From Phaeodactylibacter xiamenensis (GTDB lineage Bacteria; Bacteroidota; Bacteroidia; Chitinophagales; Saprospiraceae), in the NCBI RefSeq assembly GCF_000759025.1, contig NZ_JPOS01000012.1, positions 372,001 through 436,000 of the forward strand: a stretch of DNA of 64,000 nucleotides, read 5' to 3'. Numbering within the stretch: position 1 is the stretch's first letter; every line of letters starts with the position of its first letter. Shown piece after piece: positions 8,729 to 17,678 of this stretch. The translations under genes were made by a program, and so were the position numbers. The notes beneath the pieces are model-generated. The model was not told where the DNA came from, searched no databases, and was given only the letters and a program-made list of their open reading frames with translations.

Positions 8729-9187
8729 ATGAAATACCTCCTTTTGTGTTTGCTCCTTGGATGGGGAACAGTACAGCTTACAGCACAGCAAGATATGCTC
8801 CAGCCAGTAAACTGGGCATTCGAGGCCAAAATGGTCAATGATACCACCTTTGACCTGACCTTTACTGCCGCAATCCAAAAGGGATGGTACCTCTATGCAC
8901 AGGACCTGGAAGAGGGCGGCCCCATTCCCACCACCATTGCATTTGACCCGGCAGAGGGCTTACAACTGATTGGTGAGACCAAGGAAGCCGGCCCGGTAAT
9001 CGAAGGCATGGATGAGCTCTTTCAAATGAACGTCCGGAAGTTCAAAAATGAAGTCGTTTTTACTCAGAGAGCCGTCATTTCCGAGAAGACAAAAGTCGTC
9101 AGCGGTTATATCGAATTTATGACCTGTGACGACGAGCAATGCCTGCCCCCTACAGAAATACCCTTTGCGTTTTCGTTCCGCGGGTGA
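8729..9187 (+). CDS. Periplasmic stand-alone DsbD N-terminal (alpha) domain protein
   Basis: This 152-aa protein has a signal peptide (YLLLCLLLGWGTVQLTAQ) and a single immunoglobulin-like DsbD alpha-type domain. The pattern is VNWAFEAKMVNDTTFDLTFTAAIQKGWYLYAQ, then GYIEFMTCDDEQCLPP, whose two Cys (four residues between) correspond to the redox pair that receives electrons from the membrane part of DsbD. It closely resembles the two domains in the next gene, from which it probably duplicated. It likely shuttles thiol reducing power to periplasmic clients. I start at the ATG at 8729, which places the signal peptide at the N-terminus. Confidence 0.82.
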   Translation: MKYLLLCLLLGWGTVQLTAQQDMLQPVNWAFEAKMVNDTTFDLTFTAAIQKGWYLYAQDLEEGGPIPTTIAFDPAEGLQLIGETKEAGPVIEGMDELFQMNVRKFKNEVVFTQRAVISEKTKVVSGYIEFMTCDDEQCLPPTEIPFAFSFRG

Positions 9188-9238
9188 CCGAAGCAGGGCA
9201 TTGTACTCCAGATCACAATTTAAGCTGCTAAAGGTTAT

Positions 9239-9246
9239 TATCTTTG
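9239..9246 (+). promoter_or_regulatory. Candidate -7 element of dsbD
   Basis: TATCTTTG matches TAnnTTTG, 55 bases before the ATG at 9302. The DsbD gene may therefore be transcribed separately from the stand-alone alpha domain. Confidence 0.45.
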
Positions 9247-9301
9247 CGCTTCAACTGACCTCCCGCACACCTTGTTAATCTTGCAAAGCTAAATGTAAGT
9301 C

Positions 9302-11908
9302 ATGAAAAAAACGCTTCTGCTCCTTCCGATACTTTTCCTGGCAAGCCTGCTGATGGGGCAGGTTGAAACGCCGGTTACCTGGTCGTTCGAAGCCAAGCCT
9401 GCCGGTGAGAACACCTATGACCTGGTCTTCAAAGCCAATATTGCTGATGGCTGGAAGACCTACTCCCCTTTTCAGTCTTACGGCGATGACGTCTTCGGCC
9501 CGGTCCCTGCCGGCATCTACTTTGACGAGGGCGATCATTTTGAGACCGTCGGCAAGCTAAAGGAGTCTGACAACCGTCAGGAAGCGCTTGAGCCTTTGTT
9601 TGACAACATCACGGTGGCCTACTTTAAGAAATATGCCACTTTCACGCAGCGGGTCAGGGTCAGTGACTTCGGGAAGCCCATTACTGGCTATGTGGAATGC
9701 ATGGCTTGTGACGCGGAGAAATGCCTGCCACCATCCGCAGAGGACTTCAGCTTTAGCCTGAAACCCACCGCAAGCGCTCCAGTAACAGCAGAGTCCAAGT
9801 CTGCGCAAACCGAAACAGCGCCGGCTACTGATGAAACAACAGCTGAAACAGCCCCGAAATTTTCCATCTCCGGTACAGAAGATGCACTGATCAGCGATGC
9901 AGGCGCCTCATCGGGTATGAAGGAGCCAGTGCAGTGGTCCTTTAGCAGCAAGCTCTTACAGGATAGCCTCTACGAAGTGACCTTCACCGCCGATATCGAA
10001 GCGGGCTGGACGATTTATTCCGTCCATACCAATCCTGATGACGGCCCGCTGCCAACCACTTTCAACTTTGAAGACAGCGACGAGTATCAGTTGGTGGGCG
10101 CCATTTCCGAATCCGGAAAGACTAAAACAGGAATGGACCCGGTTTTCAAGGTAGAAGTGACGAAATTTGTAGAAAGCCCCGCGGTTTTCACTCAGCAGCT
10201 GGTTGCGATGGACCCCACTCAGCCTGTAACCGGTTATCTGACTTATATGACCTGCAATGATGCCGAGTGCATCCCTGCCGATGTGGACTTTGCCATCAAC
10301 CTGGCAGCCGGTGCAGGGGGGATCGTACAGGTAGACCCGGCCAGCGGGCTCAAAGCGATTGACCAAACGGTGCCTGCCATACGCGAAACACACAAATCAC
10401 CGGTAGCAACCTGTGGCAAGGAAGCCCAAAGCGACGAAGAAAGCAGCCTGCTCTGGACTTTCGTCCTAGGCTTTGCAGGTGGCCTTTTAGCTCTGCTGAC
10501 GCCCTGTGTCTTCCCTATGATCCCGCTTACGGTGAGCTTTTTCACCAAGAGTTCTCAGGATAAGGCCGCAGGCGTACGCAATGCACTGATTTATGGCTTG
10601 TCTATTATCGTGATTTATGTGGCTATTGGCTTGCTCATTACTGGGATTTTCGGTGCCACCGCACTGAATGCCTTGTCGACCAACTGGATTGCCAATACTT
10701 TATTCTTCGTAATCTTTTTATTCTTTGCCTTTTCTTTCTTTGGGTATTACGAGATCACCCTGCCCAGTTCCTGGGCTAATAAGAGTGACGCCATGGCAGA
10801 CCGCGGCGGGCTGATTGGCATTTTCTTTATGGCCTTTACCCTGGCTCTCGTTTCCTTCTCCTGCACCGGCCCAATCATTGGTTCGGCCCTGGTACAATCG
10901 GCTACCAGCAGCCTCGGCCCGTTTGTGGTGATGCTCGGCTTTTCCACAGCGCTGGCACTGCCGTTTGCACTTTTTGCAGCTTTCCCCGGCTGGCTCAATT
11001 CACTGCCCCGCTCGGGCGGCTGGATGAACTCGGTGAAAGTAGTCCTGGGCTTCCTGGAGCTGGCACTGGCCCTCAAGTTCCTCTCGGTTGCGGATATGAC
11101 GATGCACTGGGGCATTCTGCCCTACGAGGTATTCCTGGGCGCATGGATTTTGGTCTTCGCAGCCATGACAGCCTACCTCTTTGGCTGGATCAAATTCCCG
11201 CACGACAGCCCTGTTAAGAAATTATCGCCCACCCGAGGTGGCTTTGCCGCCTTGTCGCTGGCCTTCACCATATACCTCGTCACCGGCTTCATGTACAACG
11301 AAGACACTAAGAGCTACAATGCCCTAAAGCTTATGAGCGGCCTGGCGCCTCCTGCCAATTACAACATCCTGCTAGCCAAAGGAGAGGCAGACGAAAGTAT
11401 AAAGGCCAAGTACCCTTCCTTTACGAAGTGTGCCAATGACCTGGACTGCTTCAAAAACTACGAAGAGGGCGTGGCTTACGCCAAAGAGAATGATATGCCT
11501 ATTCTGCTTGACTTCACCGGCTATGGCTGTGTCAACTGCCGTAAGACCGAAGAGCACATCTGGGTGGAAGATGTCGTCAAGGACAAACTGGAGCAGGACT
11601 TTGTGCTCATTTCACTTTATGTGGATGACCGGAAGGAACTGGAAGAAACCCTCCTGTCTATCCCTCGCCAGGAGAAGCTGCGCAATGTGGGCAACCTCTG
11701 GGCAGACTTCCAGATCGTCAATTTTGAGCAGAACTCTCAGCCGCTCTACGTCATGATGAGCCCGGACGAGCAAGTCCTTGCCCCACCCCGCGGCTATAAG
11801 GAGGGCGTTCAGGATTATGCTGAATTCCTGGAATGTGGGCTAAATACTTTTCAGGGGCTTAACCCGGACGCTCCGTCGAAAGGCAGTAAGCCACTGGGCA
11901 GCAATTAA
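9302..11908 (+). CDS. dsbD: Thiol:disulfide interchange protein DsbD with duplicated N-terminal domain
   Basis: This 868-aa protein moves electrons from cytoplasmic thioredoxin to the periplasm. Order: signal peptide; alpha domain 1 (about 20-165, CMACDAEKC); a Thr/Ala-rich linker; alpha domain 2 (about 200-345, MTCNDAEC); a membrane domain of eight or so helices (about 385-665) with the two redox Cys in TPCVFPM (C402) and FSCTGP (C521); and a C-terminal thioredoxin domain with GYGCVNC (C743/C746). E. coli DsbD has one alpha domain and is about 565 aa, so the doubled N-terminus is the main departure. Some Bacteroidota have extended DsbD forms. A strong hairpin lies just past the stop. Confidence 0.93.
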   Translation: MKKTLLLLPILFLASLLMGQVETPVTWSFEAKPAGENTYDLVFKANIADGWKTYSPFQSYGDDVFGPVPAGIYFDEGDHFETVGKLKESDNRQEALEPLFDNITVAYFKKYATFTQRVRVSDFGKPITGYVECMACDAEKCLPPSAEDFSFSLKPTASAPVTAESKSAQTETAPATDETTAETAPKFSISGTEDALISDAGASSGMKEPVQWSFSSKLLQDSLYEVTFTADIEAGWTIYSVHTNPDDGPLPTTFNFEDSDEYQLVGAISESGKTKTGMDPVFKVEVTKFVESPAVFTQQLVAMDPTQPVTGYLTYMTCNDAECIPADVDFAINLAAGAGGIVQVDPASGLKAIDQTVPAIRETHKSPVATCGKEAQSDEESSLLWTFVLGFAGGLLALLTPCVFPMIPLTVSFFTKSSQDKAAGVRNALIYGLSIIVIYVAIGLLITGIFGATALNALSTNWIANTLFFVIFLFFAFSFFGYYEITLPSSWANKSDAMADRGGLIGIFFMAFTLALVSFSCTGPIIGSALVQSATSSLGPFVVMLGFSTALALPFALFAAFPGWLNSLPRSGGWMNSVKVVLGFLELALALKFLSVADMTMHWGILPYEVFLGAWILVFAAMTAYLFGWIKFPHDSPVKKLSPTRGGFAALSLAFTIYLVTGFMYNEDTKSYNALKLMSGLAPPANYNILLAKGEADESIKAKYPSFTKCANDLDCFKNYEEGVAYAKENDMPILLDFTGYGCVNCRKTEEHIWVEDVVKDKLEQDFVLISLYVDDRKELEETLLSIPRQEKLRNVGNLWADFQIVNFEQNSQPLYVMMSPDEQVLAPPRGYKEGVQDYAEFLECGLNTFQGLNPDAPSKGSKPLGSN

Positions 11909-11931
11909 ACACGATCCCAAAGGACGTTAAA

Positions 11932-11973
11932 GCGTACGCCGCCTGTAGCCTGTTTGCTGCAGGCGGCGTATGC
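11932..11973. terminator. Bidirectional hairpin between convergent genes
   Basis: GCGTACGCCGCCTG (11932-11945) pairs with CAGGCGGCGTATGC (11960-11973), 14 bp with one G-U pair and a 14-base loop. It ends one base before the stop of the minus-strand gene and follows the dsbD stop by 24 bases. There is no strong T-run. Confidence 0.6.
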
Positions 11974-11974
11974 G

Positions 11975-13837
11975 TTATTGCCTGAGTACCATGGACTGCC
12001 AGTGTTGTGCTCCTTCCTGCACCACCACTACGTACCAGCCGGGAGGGAGCGCCCCCCACTGCCATTGCAACTGACTTTGCCCAGCCGGCCAAATACCCTG
12101 CTGTACGCACTGCCCCAAGCTGTTGTAGATGCCCACCTGCACGGTATTTTTGAATGGCACCCCTGCAGACAGGTAGAACCATTCTCCTGCCGGGTTGGGA
12201 AATGCTTTTACCGAAAACTGAAATGAAGGCTCCTCGGTAGCGACTGCCGGTGTACAGTCAGAAATATTGTCAAGGACCGCCCGGTACTTGGGAGCATCCT
12301 CATAGGGCGCATCCTGATAAAACTGACTCGTCAGCAACCCCCAGCTCCCGTACCGCCCGCTCGTTGGCCCGATGAAGGAAAAATTCATAAGCAAAGTCGG
12401 ATCCGGACCAACAGAGAGCGTGCGCAGCGAATCGTACCATTCCTGATACAAATCGTACATGCCCGGATGGGACTGAGCTTCCACTAATGCCGGATTGTAA
12501 GGTTGCTCGGAGCCAAAGGGCTGTGGCGTCAGGTGCTGCCCGCCTTCGTAGAAAAGCATGGGAATCCCCAGTTCGTCTGCAATAGACACCTGCTGCGCCT
12601 TTACCCACGGTACAGCCCTGCCCAGCATCCCTTCACGCGCCCAATCCAGGACATCCCCGGCGGAGGCCGCTGCACCCAGTGCCTCCAAAGCCGCAATGCC
12701 CTCATCTGAAAAGCCAAAATAGGCAGCTGGTGCAAAGGCATCAAAGCTACCGGGCTCCATATTGAATACGATGCGGTTGCTTACGTCCTGCCATGACAGC
12801 TGTACGCCCACCACCCGCACGAGCCGGTCTTCCTGCCCTTCAAACTCCTCTGTCCAGATATCCAGAGCGTTTTGTACAAAGGGGACGATCCGCTCCGGCC
12901 AGGGCACCTCCTGATCACCATTGTCATGGCAGTAGTGGGTCTGTTCGAAGATCCAGTTCCAGATTTCATTGGAGTATTCCACATAGATAGCGAGGCTGGG
13001 GTCCAGTTCATCCCGGAATAATCTCGCCATTTGACGGATATAGTCTTCATCAGCAGCGTGGGGGATGCACACCCATGCATCTGCCTGCTTCAGGTTGCAG
13101 ATTTCGGCCCACCACTCATAGGGGATACCGTGAGGCGTATAGGTGTAGTCATCTATTTGCGGGCGGTCAGCCCAGTGCTGAAGGGGCGAGCTGTTGGTAT
13201 GCCCCCAGTCCATAAACCTTAGCGCGTTGAACGGCTCCAGTTTGCTCAACCAGGCTTCTGACCAGGGCTGACCTGTATAGGTTGCTTCAGTGCCGGGCAG
13301 CAAAAAGCGGATATTACGTACGGGGTCGTTTGCTGCTGATGCCATTAGCTCCATGGCCATAATATCAGCTACACCAGGGGTGACTTCAACCTCTATCCGG
13401 CCAGGTACAGCGGTGATCACTTCGGCATCACCCCAAAAATCAAAGGCTCCTGTACCTTCGTACAGCACAACATATACCCCTTCCGGCAGTGCCTCCGTAT
13501 TTGCCCAAACAGACCGGACGATCTGCGGTGCTTCCGTACCAGGTATATCCGCTACCGGCAATGACAACGGATAGCCGTGCTCATCCAGAGGAATGTGGGT
13601 AAGGACATCGGTGTCCCAGTCATTCGCGCCCCCGTCTACCCAATAGGCATTGTGGGTAATCCAGGTACGCCCGTACTTCATAATATCAGCAAAGGGCCAT
13701 TCGCTGCCCCAGTCTGCCGGCCCTGCCAGATTAGTACCAATACGCAAGCGGCAGCTGTCTGCAAGTTGAGCCGACAGTGCGAGGGGCATTGCGACCACAA
13801 GCAGGATCGCCAACGCCCGGAACCCTTTATTTTTCAT
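11975..13837 (-). CDS. Secreted glycoside-hydrolase-like (TIM barrel) protein with T9SS sorting domain
   Basis: This 620-aa protein has a signal peptide (RALAILLVVAMPLALSAQ). The middle resembles clan-A glycosidase-like proteins. IYVEYSNEIWNW has the Asn-Glu pair expected at the acid/base position, and GIPMLFYEGGQHL has a later Glu where the nucleophile would be; FNALRFMDWGHTNSSP and the Trp-rich stretches fit a sugar-binding cleft. The C-terminus is a type A sorting domain (VKAFPNPAGEWF onward). Polysaccharide binding or cleavage at the cell surface is inference. Its start lies one base after the stop of the subtilase gene, so the two are probably cotranscribed. Confidence 0.72.
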   Translation of the reverse strand: MKNKGFRALAILLVVAMPLALSAQLADSCRLRIGTNLAGPADWGSEWPFADIMKYGRTWITHNAYWVDGGANDWDTDVLTHIPLDEHGYPLSLPVADIPGTEAPQIVRSVWANTEALPEGVYVVLYEGTGAFDFWGDAEVITAVPGRIEVEVTPGVADIMAMELMASAANDPVRNIRFLLPGTEATYTGQPWSEAWLSKLEPFNALRFMDWGHTNSSPLQHWADRPQIDDYTYTPHGIPYEWWAEICNLKQADAWVCIPHAADEDYIRQMARLFRDELDPSLAIYVEYSNEIWNWIFEQTHYCHDNGDQEVPWPERIVPFVQNALDIWTEEFEGQEDRLVRVVGVQLSWQDVSNRIVFNMEPGSFDAFAPAAYFGFSDEGIAALEALGAAASAGDVLDWAREGMLGRAVPWVKAQQVSIADELGIPMLFYEGGQHLTPQPFGSEQPYNPALVEAQSHPGMYDLYQEWYDSLRTLSVGPDPTLLMNFSFIGPTSGRYGSWGLLTSQFYQDAPYEDAPKYRAVLDNISDCTPAVATEEPSFQFSVKAFPNPAGEWFYLSAGVPFKNTVQVGIYNSLGQCVQQGIWPAGQSQLQWQWGALPPGWYVVVVQEGAQHWQSMVLRQ

Positions 13838-13838
13838 C

Positions 13839-15785
13839 TTATCCCATTTTTGAAAGGTCTGCGGGGAAGGTGCTCAGTCCTAGTTCTGATTTCACGCGAT
13901 CATTCAGCCGGCGGGCCTGATCAAAGTTATCAAAAGCGCCCACAATCACTTTGTAAACCGTTTTGCCATTGAGATCGGCGATGTTGACGATAACGGGCTG
14001 CTCAAACTGCCGCTCCAGCTTTTCTGCCTGTACCAGCACATTGCCATAATCACCAAATACACCAATCTGCACCCCCCAGCCCCGAGCCGGTTGAGGCGCA
14101 ACCTTAAACCGGAACAACCCTTGCCCTGATGAAACCTGCGGGGCTACACTCCCCCGGGAGGGCGACGGAGCAGGCGACGGAGACGGGGTTGGGCGGGGAG
14201 AAGGCTTTGGTGTGGGCTGTGGCACCACATTAGACGATTCGCGACGGTCACGCCGGCGCAAGGCTTCTGCTACTGCTTTATCGGCATTGACCCTGCCGTA
14301 GCCATATTTCAAAGACCGCCCGTTGACGTATTCGGATGGAGCGCCAATCTTATCTGCGGTAGCGCGAAGGATTTCTTTGACTTCCCGGGCTGTAAGGTCA
14401 GGATTGGCGGAAAGCATAAGGGCGCAAATACCAGCAACCAAAGGGGTGGAACTGGAAGTGCCACCAAAGTGCTTGTAGTGCGGGCCCCGGTCACGCCCGT
14501 CCCGGTAATACTTGTAGACGCCCGTTTCCCAGCTCAGCCCGGGGTCCCATGATGCCCGGGCAGCCAGGATTGGCCAATCGCCATTGGAAGGTGCACAAAT
14601 ATCAATTTCCCGCCCCCGGTTGGAATAGCTGGCGTGGGTATCCTTACTGGTGGAGGCAGCCACCGCGATGACATCGGGGTGCGCGGCATAAAAGTTGACG
14701 TAATCTTTATCATCGTTGCCTACCGCATACAGAATGACGCAGCCCTTGCCATTACGGCCCTGCCGTGCGGCTTTCGCAATCGCCTGTTCCTTAATGCTGC
14801 CCAGGCTGAACTTAGGGTCTGTGGTGCCCCAGCTGCAGCTGATGATGTCCGCTCCATTGCGCATGCAATAGTCAAACATCTGTTCCGTAGCCCGGTTACT
14901 GAATGAAGTGCCATTGACCGGCATAAACCGGGATTCCGGTGCTGCGCCTACGATGCCCCGACCATTGCTTACCGCAAGGGCAACACTTGCACAGGGCGTA
15001 CCGTGTGTAAACCGGGCATCGCCCATCGTCATGTTGGAAGAACCGGTCCACAGGTCAAAAGGCCGGAATAATTTAGTCCTCAAATCCGGATGGTTGACGT
15101 CAAAGCCATTATCAATAATAGCGATGGTAATGCGGTCAGAGCCCATGCCATCGAGCCTGCGCCAGGCATCAAACACTTTCGCATCAGCCCCCTGCCGCAG
15201 GCGGTAGTTGGCACCAGGAATGTAACCACGATTGCGCAAATGCCACTGCTGAGTGACCAAATCATCGTTGGGCTCATGGTATTCGTACTCATCGAGCAGC
15301 GTGTCCAGGTCAGGCTCAGCGACCTTCACCATAGATATTCCCTGCAGCAAGTGAGCGACTTTCAGCGGATTGGGGGAGTTTGCTGTTACCCGGGCAACGA
15401 TTTGCTGTTGGTCCCGCCGTTCGACGAGCTCCAGCTTGTACTCTTCCAGTACAATGCCCTGCTCTTCTTCATCCACGCCCTCTTCAAAGGTAATAAACAG
15501 CTCGCCTGTAGCAACAAGAGGCTTGTCACTGCCCTCAGCGTAGTATACATGAGTGCCTACGGCTACTTCATCGCGGGTACGCACTGCGTCCAGTTTCTGA
15601 TCAATATTCTGCCCTTCTGCATTCAGGCTTACGATTTTGAAACCGCCCAGGTTCTGGTGGACTTCCTTTTTGACGAAAGGCTGGTCTTCGGTTGTTTTTT
15701 CTTCAGCGGTGCGCAGCCCCACCAGGGCTTTACTTTTTTTGAGGGTGAGTTCACCTTTACCACTGCGGACTTTAAGTTTGCTCAT
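13839..15785 (-). CDS. Subtilisin-like S8 peptidase with C-terminal SPOR domain, no signal peptide
   Basis: This 648-aa protein starts with MSKLKVRSGKGELTLKKSK, which is not a signal peptide. A 150-residue N-terminal region resembles a subtilase propeptide (VARVTANSPNPLKVAHLLQG, then LDEYEYHEPNDDLVTQQWHL). The catalytic domain has Asp225 (IIDNGF), His261 (THGTPCA) and Ser444 (GTSSSTP). After a Pro/Ser linker rich in PSP repeats comes a SPOR domain (about 575-648: GWGVQIGVFGDYGN and YKVIVGAFDNFDQA). SPOR domains bind denuded peptidoglycan glycan strands. With no export signal the location is puzzling: cytoplasmic, or exported by an atypical route. It precedes the T9SS cargo gene. Confidence 0.88.
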   Translation of the reverse strand: MSKLKVRSGKGELTLKKSKALVGLRTAEEKTTEDQPFVKKEVHQNLGGFKIVSLNAEGQNIDQKLDAVRTRDEVAVGTHVYYAEGSDKPLVATGELFITFEEGVDEEEQGIVLEEYKLELVERRDQQQIVARVTANSPNPLKVAHLLQGISMVKVAEPDLDTLLDEYEYHEPNDDLVTQQWHLRNRGYIPGANYRLRQGADAKVFDAWRRLDGMGSDRITIAIIDNGFDVNHPDLRTKLFRPFDLWTGSSNMTMGDARFTHGTPCASVALAVSNGRGIVGAAPESRFMPVNGTSFSNRATEQMFDYCMRNGADIISCSWGTTDPKFSLGSIKEQAIAKAARQGRNGKGCVILYAVGNDDKDYVNFYAAHPDVIAVAASTSKDTHASYSNRGREIDICAPSNGDWPILAARASWDPGLSWETGVYKYYRDGRDRGPHYKHFGGTSSSTPLVAGICALMLSANPDLTAREVKEILRATADKIGAPSEYVNGRSLKYGYGRVNADKAVAEALRRRDRRESSNVVPQPTPKPSPRPTPSPSPAPSPSRGSVAPQVSSGQGLFRFKVAPQPARGWGVQIGVFGDYGNVLVQAEKLERQFEQPVIVNIADLNGKTVYKVIVGAFDNFDQARRLNDRVKSELGLSTFPADLSKMG

Positions 15786-15892
15786 GTGCTTTGTTTTCGG
15801 GGATTTGGTAACCGATAACCAATATAGAAATATTTCATGGATAATAGCGCCTTTGTACCACAGGAGCTTGCCCTAAGGCATAGAAACAGGAA

Positions 15893-15923
15893 CGGGGTTG
15901 AACTACTGAATAGCTCAACCCCG
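15893..15923 (-). terminator. Terminator of the sigma factor gene
   Basis: CGGGGTTGA (15893-15901) pairs with TCAACCCCG (15915-15923), with further imperfect pairing inside the loop. Read on the minus strand it lies 35 bases past the sigma factor stop and is followed by a T/C-rich tract. Confidence 0.65.
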
Positions 15924-15957
15924 CTTATCTACAACAACATTAATCTTTCGGCACTTT

Positions 15958-16485
15958 TTAAGCGCGGCGCTCTTTTTGAGCCTCAGCGTACATTTTTTGC
16001 AGCTTTTTGCGTGCAAAGAAAATACGGCTTTTAATGGTACCAAGTGGAGAGCCCAGTTGCTCTGCAATTTCGTCATACTTATACCCCTGATAAGCCATCA
16101 TGAAGGGACGGCAGAAGTCCTCGGGTAAAGAGTTAACCATTTTCATCAGCTCTTTGTAGGCCACATTATTTTCCCCATCGTTCTCCACTGTTTTATCTCC
16201 GGAGTTGAGGTAATAATTATTGGGCGTTTGGTCGATGATCATATTACGGCGCACCTTCTTACGGTAATTGTTGATGAAGATGTTACGCATGATGGTCACC
16301 GCCCAGGCTTTGAAGTTCGTGCCTTGCTTGTATTTATCTGCATTGGTGATGATGCGGACTGCTGTATCCTGGTACAGATCCTCAGCATCAACCGGATTGC
16401 CGGTCAGCTTAAGCGAAAACGCCCGAAGCGAACTGCTGATGCTGTCCAGTTGTTCCTGAATCTGATTTTGCACTGTATATAGCAT
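15958..16485 (-). CDS. RNA polymerase sigma factor, sigma-70/ECF family
   Basis: This 175-aa sigma factor has region 2 (LTGNPVDAEDLYQDTAVRIITNADKY and FKAWAVTIMRNIFINNYRK) and region 4 (LPEDFCRPFMMAYQGYKYDEIAEQLGSPLGTIKSRIFFARKKLQ), whose helix-turn-helix binds the -35-like element. No anti-sigma gene is adjacent, unlike the second sigma factor at 30928. It has its own well-formed promoter at 16533-16564 and a terminator, so it is monocistronic. Target genes cannot be read from the window. Confidence 0.92.
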   Translation of the reverse strand: MLYTVQNQIQEQLDSISSSLRAFSLKLTGNPVDAEDLYQDTAVRIITNADKYKQGTNFKAWAVTIMRNIFINNYRKKVRRNMIIDQTPNNYYLNSGDKTVENDGENNVAYKELMKMVNSLPEDFCRPFMMAYQGYKYDEIAEQLGSPLGTIKSRIFFARKKLQKMYAEAQKERRA

Positions 16486-16532
16486 AGTCGGTGATTTATG
16501 TTTGATGAATTAGCTTTTGTAATTATTATTTA

Positions 16533-16564
16533 CAAATTTACAGTTCCAACATCAATTTTGCAAA
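16533..16564 (-). promoter_or_regulatory. Near-ideal Bacteroidota promoter of the sigma factor gene
   Basis: On the minus strand TTTG (16561-16564) is followed after exactly 20 bases by TAAATTTG (16533-16540). This matches the -33 TTTG / -7 TAnnTTTG consensus and its usual spacing. The start codon is at 16485, giving a leader of about 40 bases. Confidence 0.75.
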
Positions 16565-16755
16565 TAAAATTTCCCTCGGACGGCGCTTTCTGCTGCAGGT
16601 GTAGTTGATTTGACAGTTCAATGGCAATGCCCCTCTGAATCGTTAAAAATCTTAACACAACTAAACCATGCGGAGCTTCATTTGTATTTTAGAATGAATA
16701 ATGCAAAACGGTAAACTTCATCGTTCGGTCTTTTTGCAGGAAAAGCCATCCAATC

Positions 16756-17277
16756 ATGAGCCTGGTTAAGGAACAACAAGATACCATTCTACTACATCGG
16801 AACATTCGCTTTTTACGTAAGCAAATGAAACTCAGTCAGGAAGAACTGGGCAGGCGCATCGGGCTCAACCGGGGCAATATCGCCTCCTACGAAAACGGTA
16901 GTGCAGAACCCAAGATATGTAACCTGCTGAAACTCTCCAACCTCTTCGGTGTCCCCATTCTTGACCTGACCAAGCGGGATTTAAGTGTGGTGGACAACCT
17001 TCAGGCCGCCAATGATCATTATCAGGCGCCTTCTGCCAATGAAGCTGAACTGATCGAGCAATTCACAAAAAGGGCAGACGAGCTCCTTAAGGTAATCAAT
17101 AGCATACATACTTGCTTCGAATATAAGACCAATTCGCTTGATGAATCGACGCGCGGCTCAAAAGCCTATCAAATGGCGGCTATGAAATTCGAAGAACTCT
17201 TTGATGCATCAGAAGAACTGGCAGGGAATCATAAAGCGTTAATTGACTTTGTAAAGTGTCACATCAAAGGAAAATAA
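16756..17277 (+). CDS. XRE-family helix-turn-helix transcriptional regulator
   Basis: This 173-aa protein has an N-terminal Cro/CI helix-turn-helix (about residues 12-70: NIRFLRKQMKLSQEELGRRIG then NRGNIASYENGSAEPKICNLLKLSNLFGVPILDLTKRDL). The helical tail after residue 85 is of unknown role and may mediate dimers (EAELIEQFTKRADELLKVINSI). It is divergent from the sigma factor gene with 270 bp between them and may regulate itself. No phage or plasmid genes are next to it. Confidence 0.88.
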   Translation: MSLVKEQQDTILLHRNIRFLRKQMKLSQEELGRRIGLNRGNIASYENGSAEPKICNLLKLSNLFGVPILDLTKRDLSVVDNLQAANDHYQAPSANEAELIEQFTKRADELLKVINSIHTCFEYKTNSLDESTRGSKAYQMAAMKFEELFDASEELAGNHKALIDFVKCHIKGK

Positions 17278-17678
17278 TTATTTTTTATTCAAATATTCCC
17301 ACCTGATTCTTGACTGTTATTTGACGTTCCCTTATCTTTATATTCACAAACGTTATTTTCCCAACACTTCTTGCAAACAGCTTGATCATTCTACTCAAGC
17401 GGCACTTTGGCACAACACTCCTCCTGATACCAGTCAACACAGAACACAGCTAAGAACAAACCACTATATACCACAGCACTTGGGGCTGGCTGCGTCCTGC
17501 ATTCAATATGTCCGGATTTAACCACGCAGCTCAGTTGCAATGAGAAAACCCTTTTTTCGGTAATTACCCAGCCGGAAGATGAGTTGTATATATGAATCTA
17601 TTTACTCAAACGACCGTACAAATGATGTGCACAAAAACTACACCTGTCAAGATTAGTACTTACCGAAAACCGTATCTT
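17278..17678. other. Intergenic region between the XRE and thioredoxin-SPOR genes
   Basis: This A/T-rich 401-base gap has no gene I can support. A 66-codon frame at 17321-17521 has no family likeness. TATCTTTA (near 17333) is a near match to a -7 element. Confidence 0.4.

Noticed and set aside
9302-11908. Possible frameshift or fusion error in dsbD because of its 868 residues
   Set aside because: All domains are in one open frame with intact motifs and the same domain type is present as a separate gene upstream, so a real duplication is simpler.
17321-17521. 66-codon frame
   Set aside because: No recognisable domain and no ribosome site.
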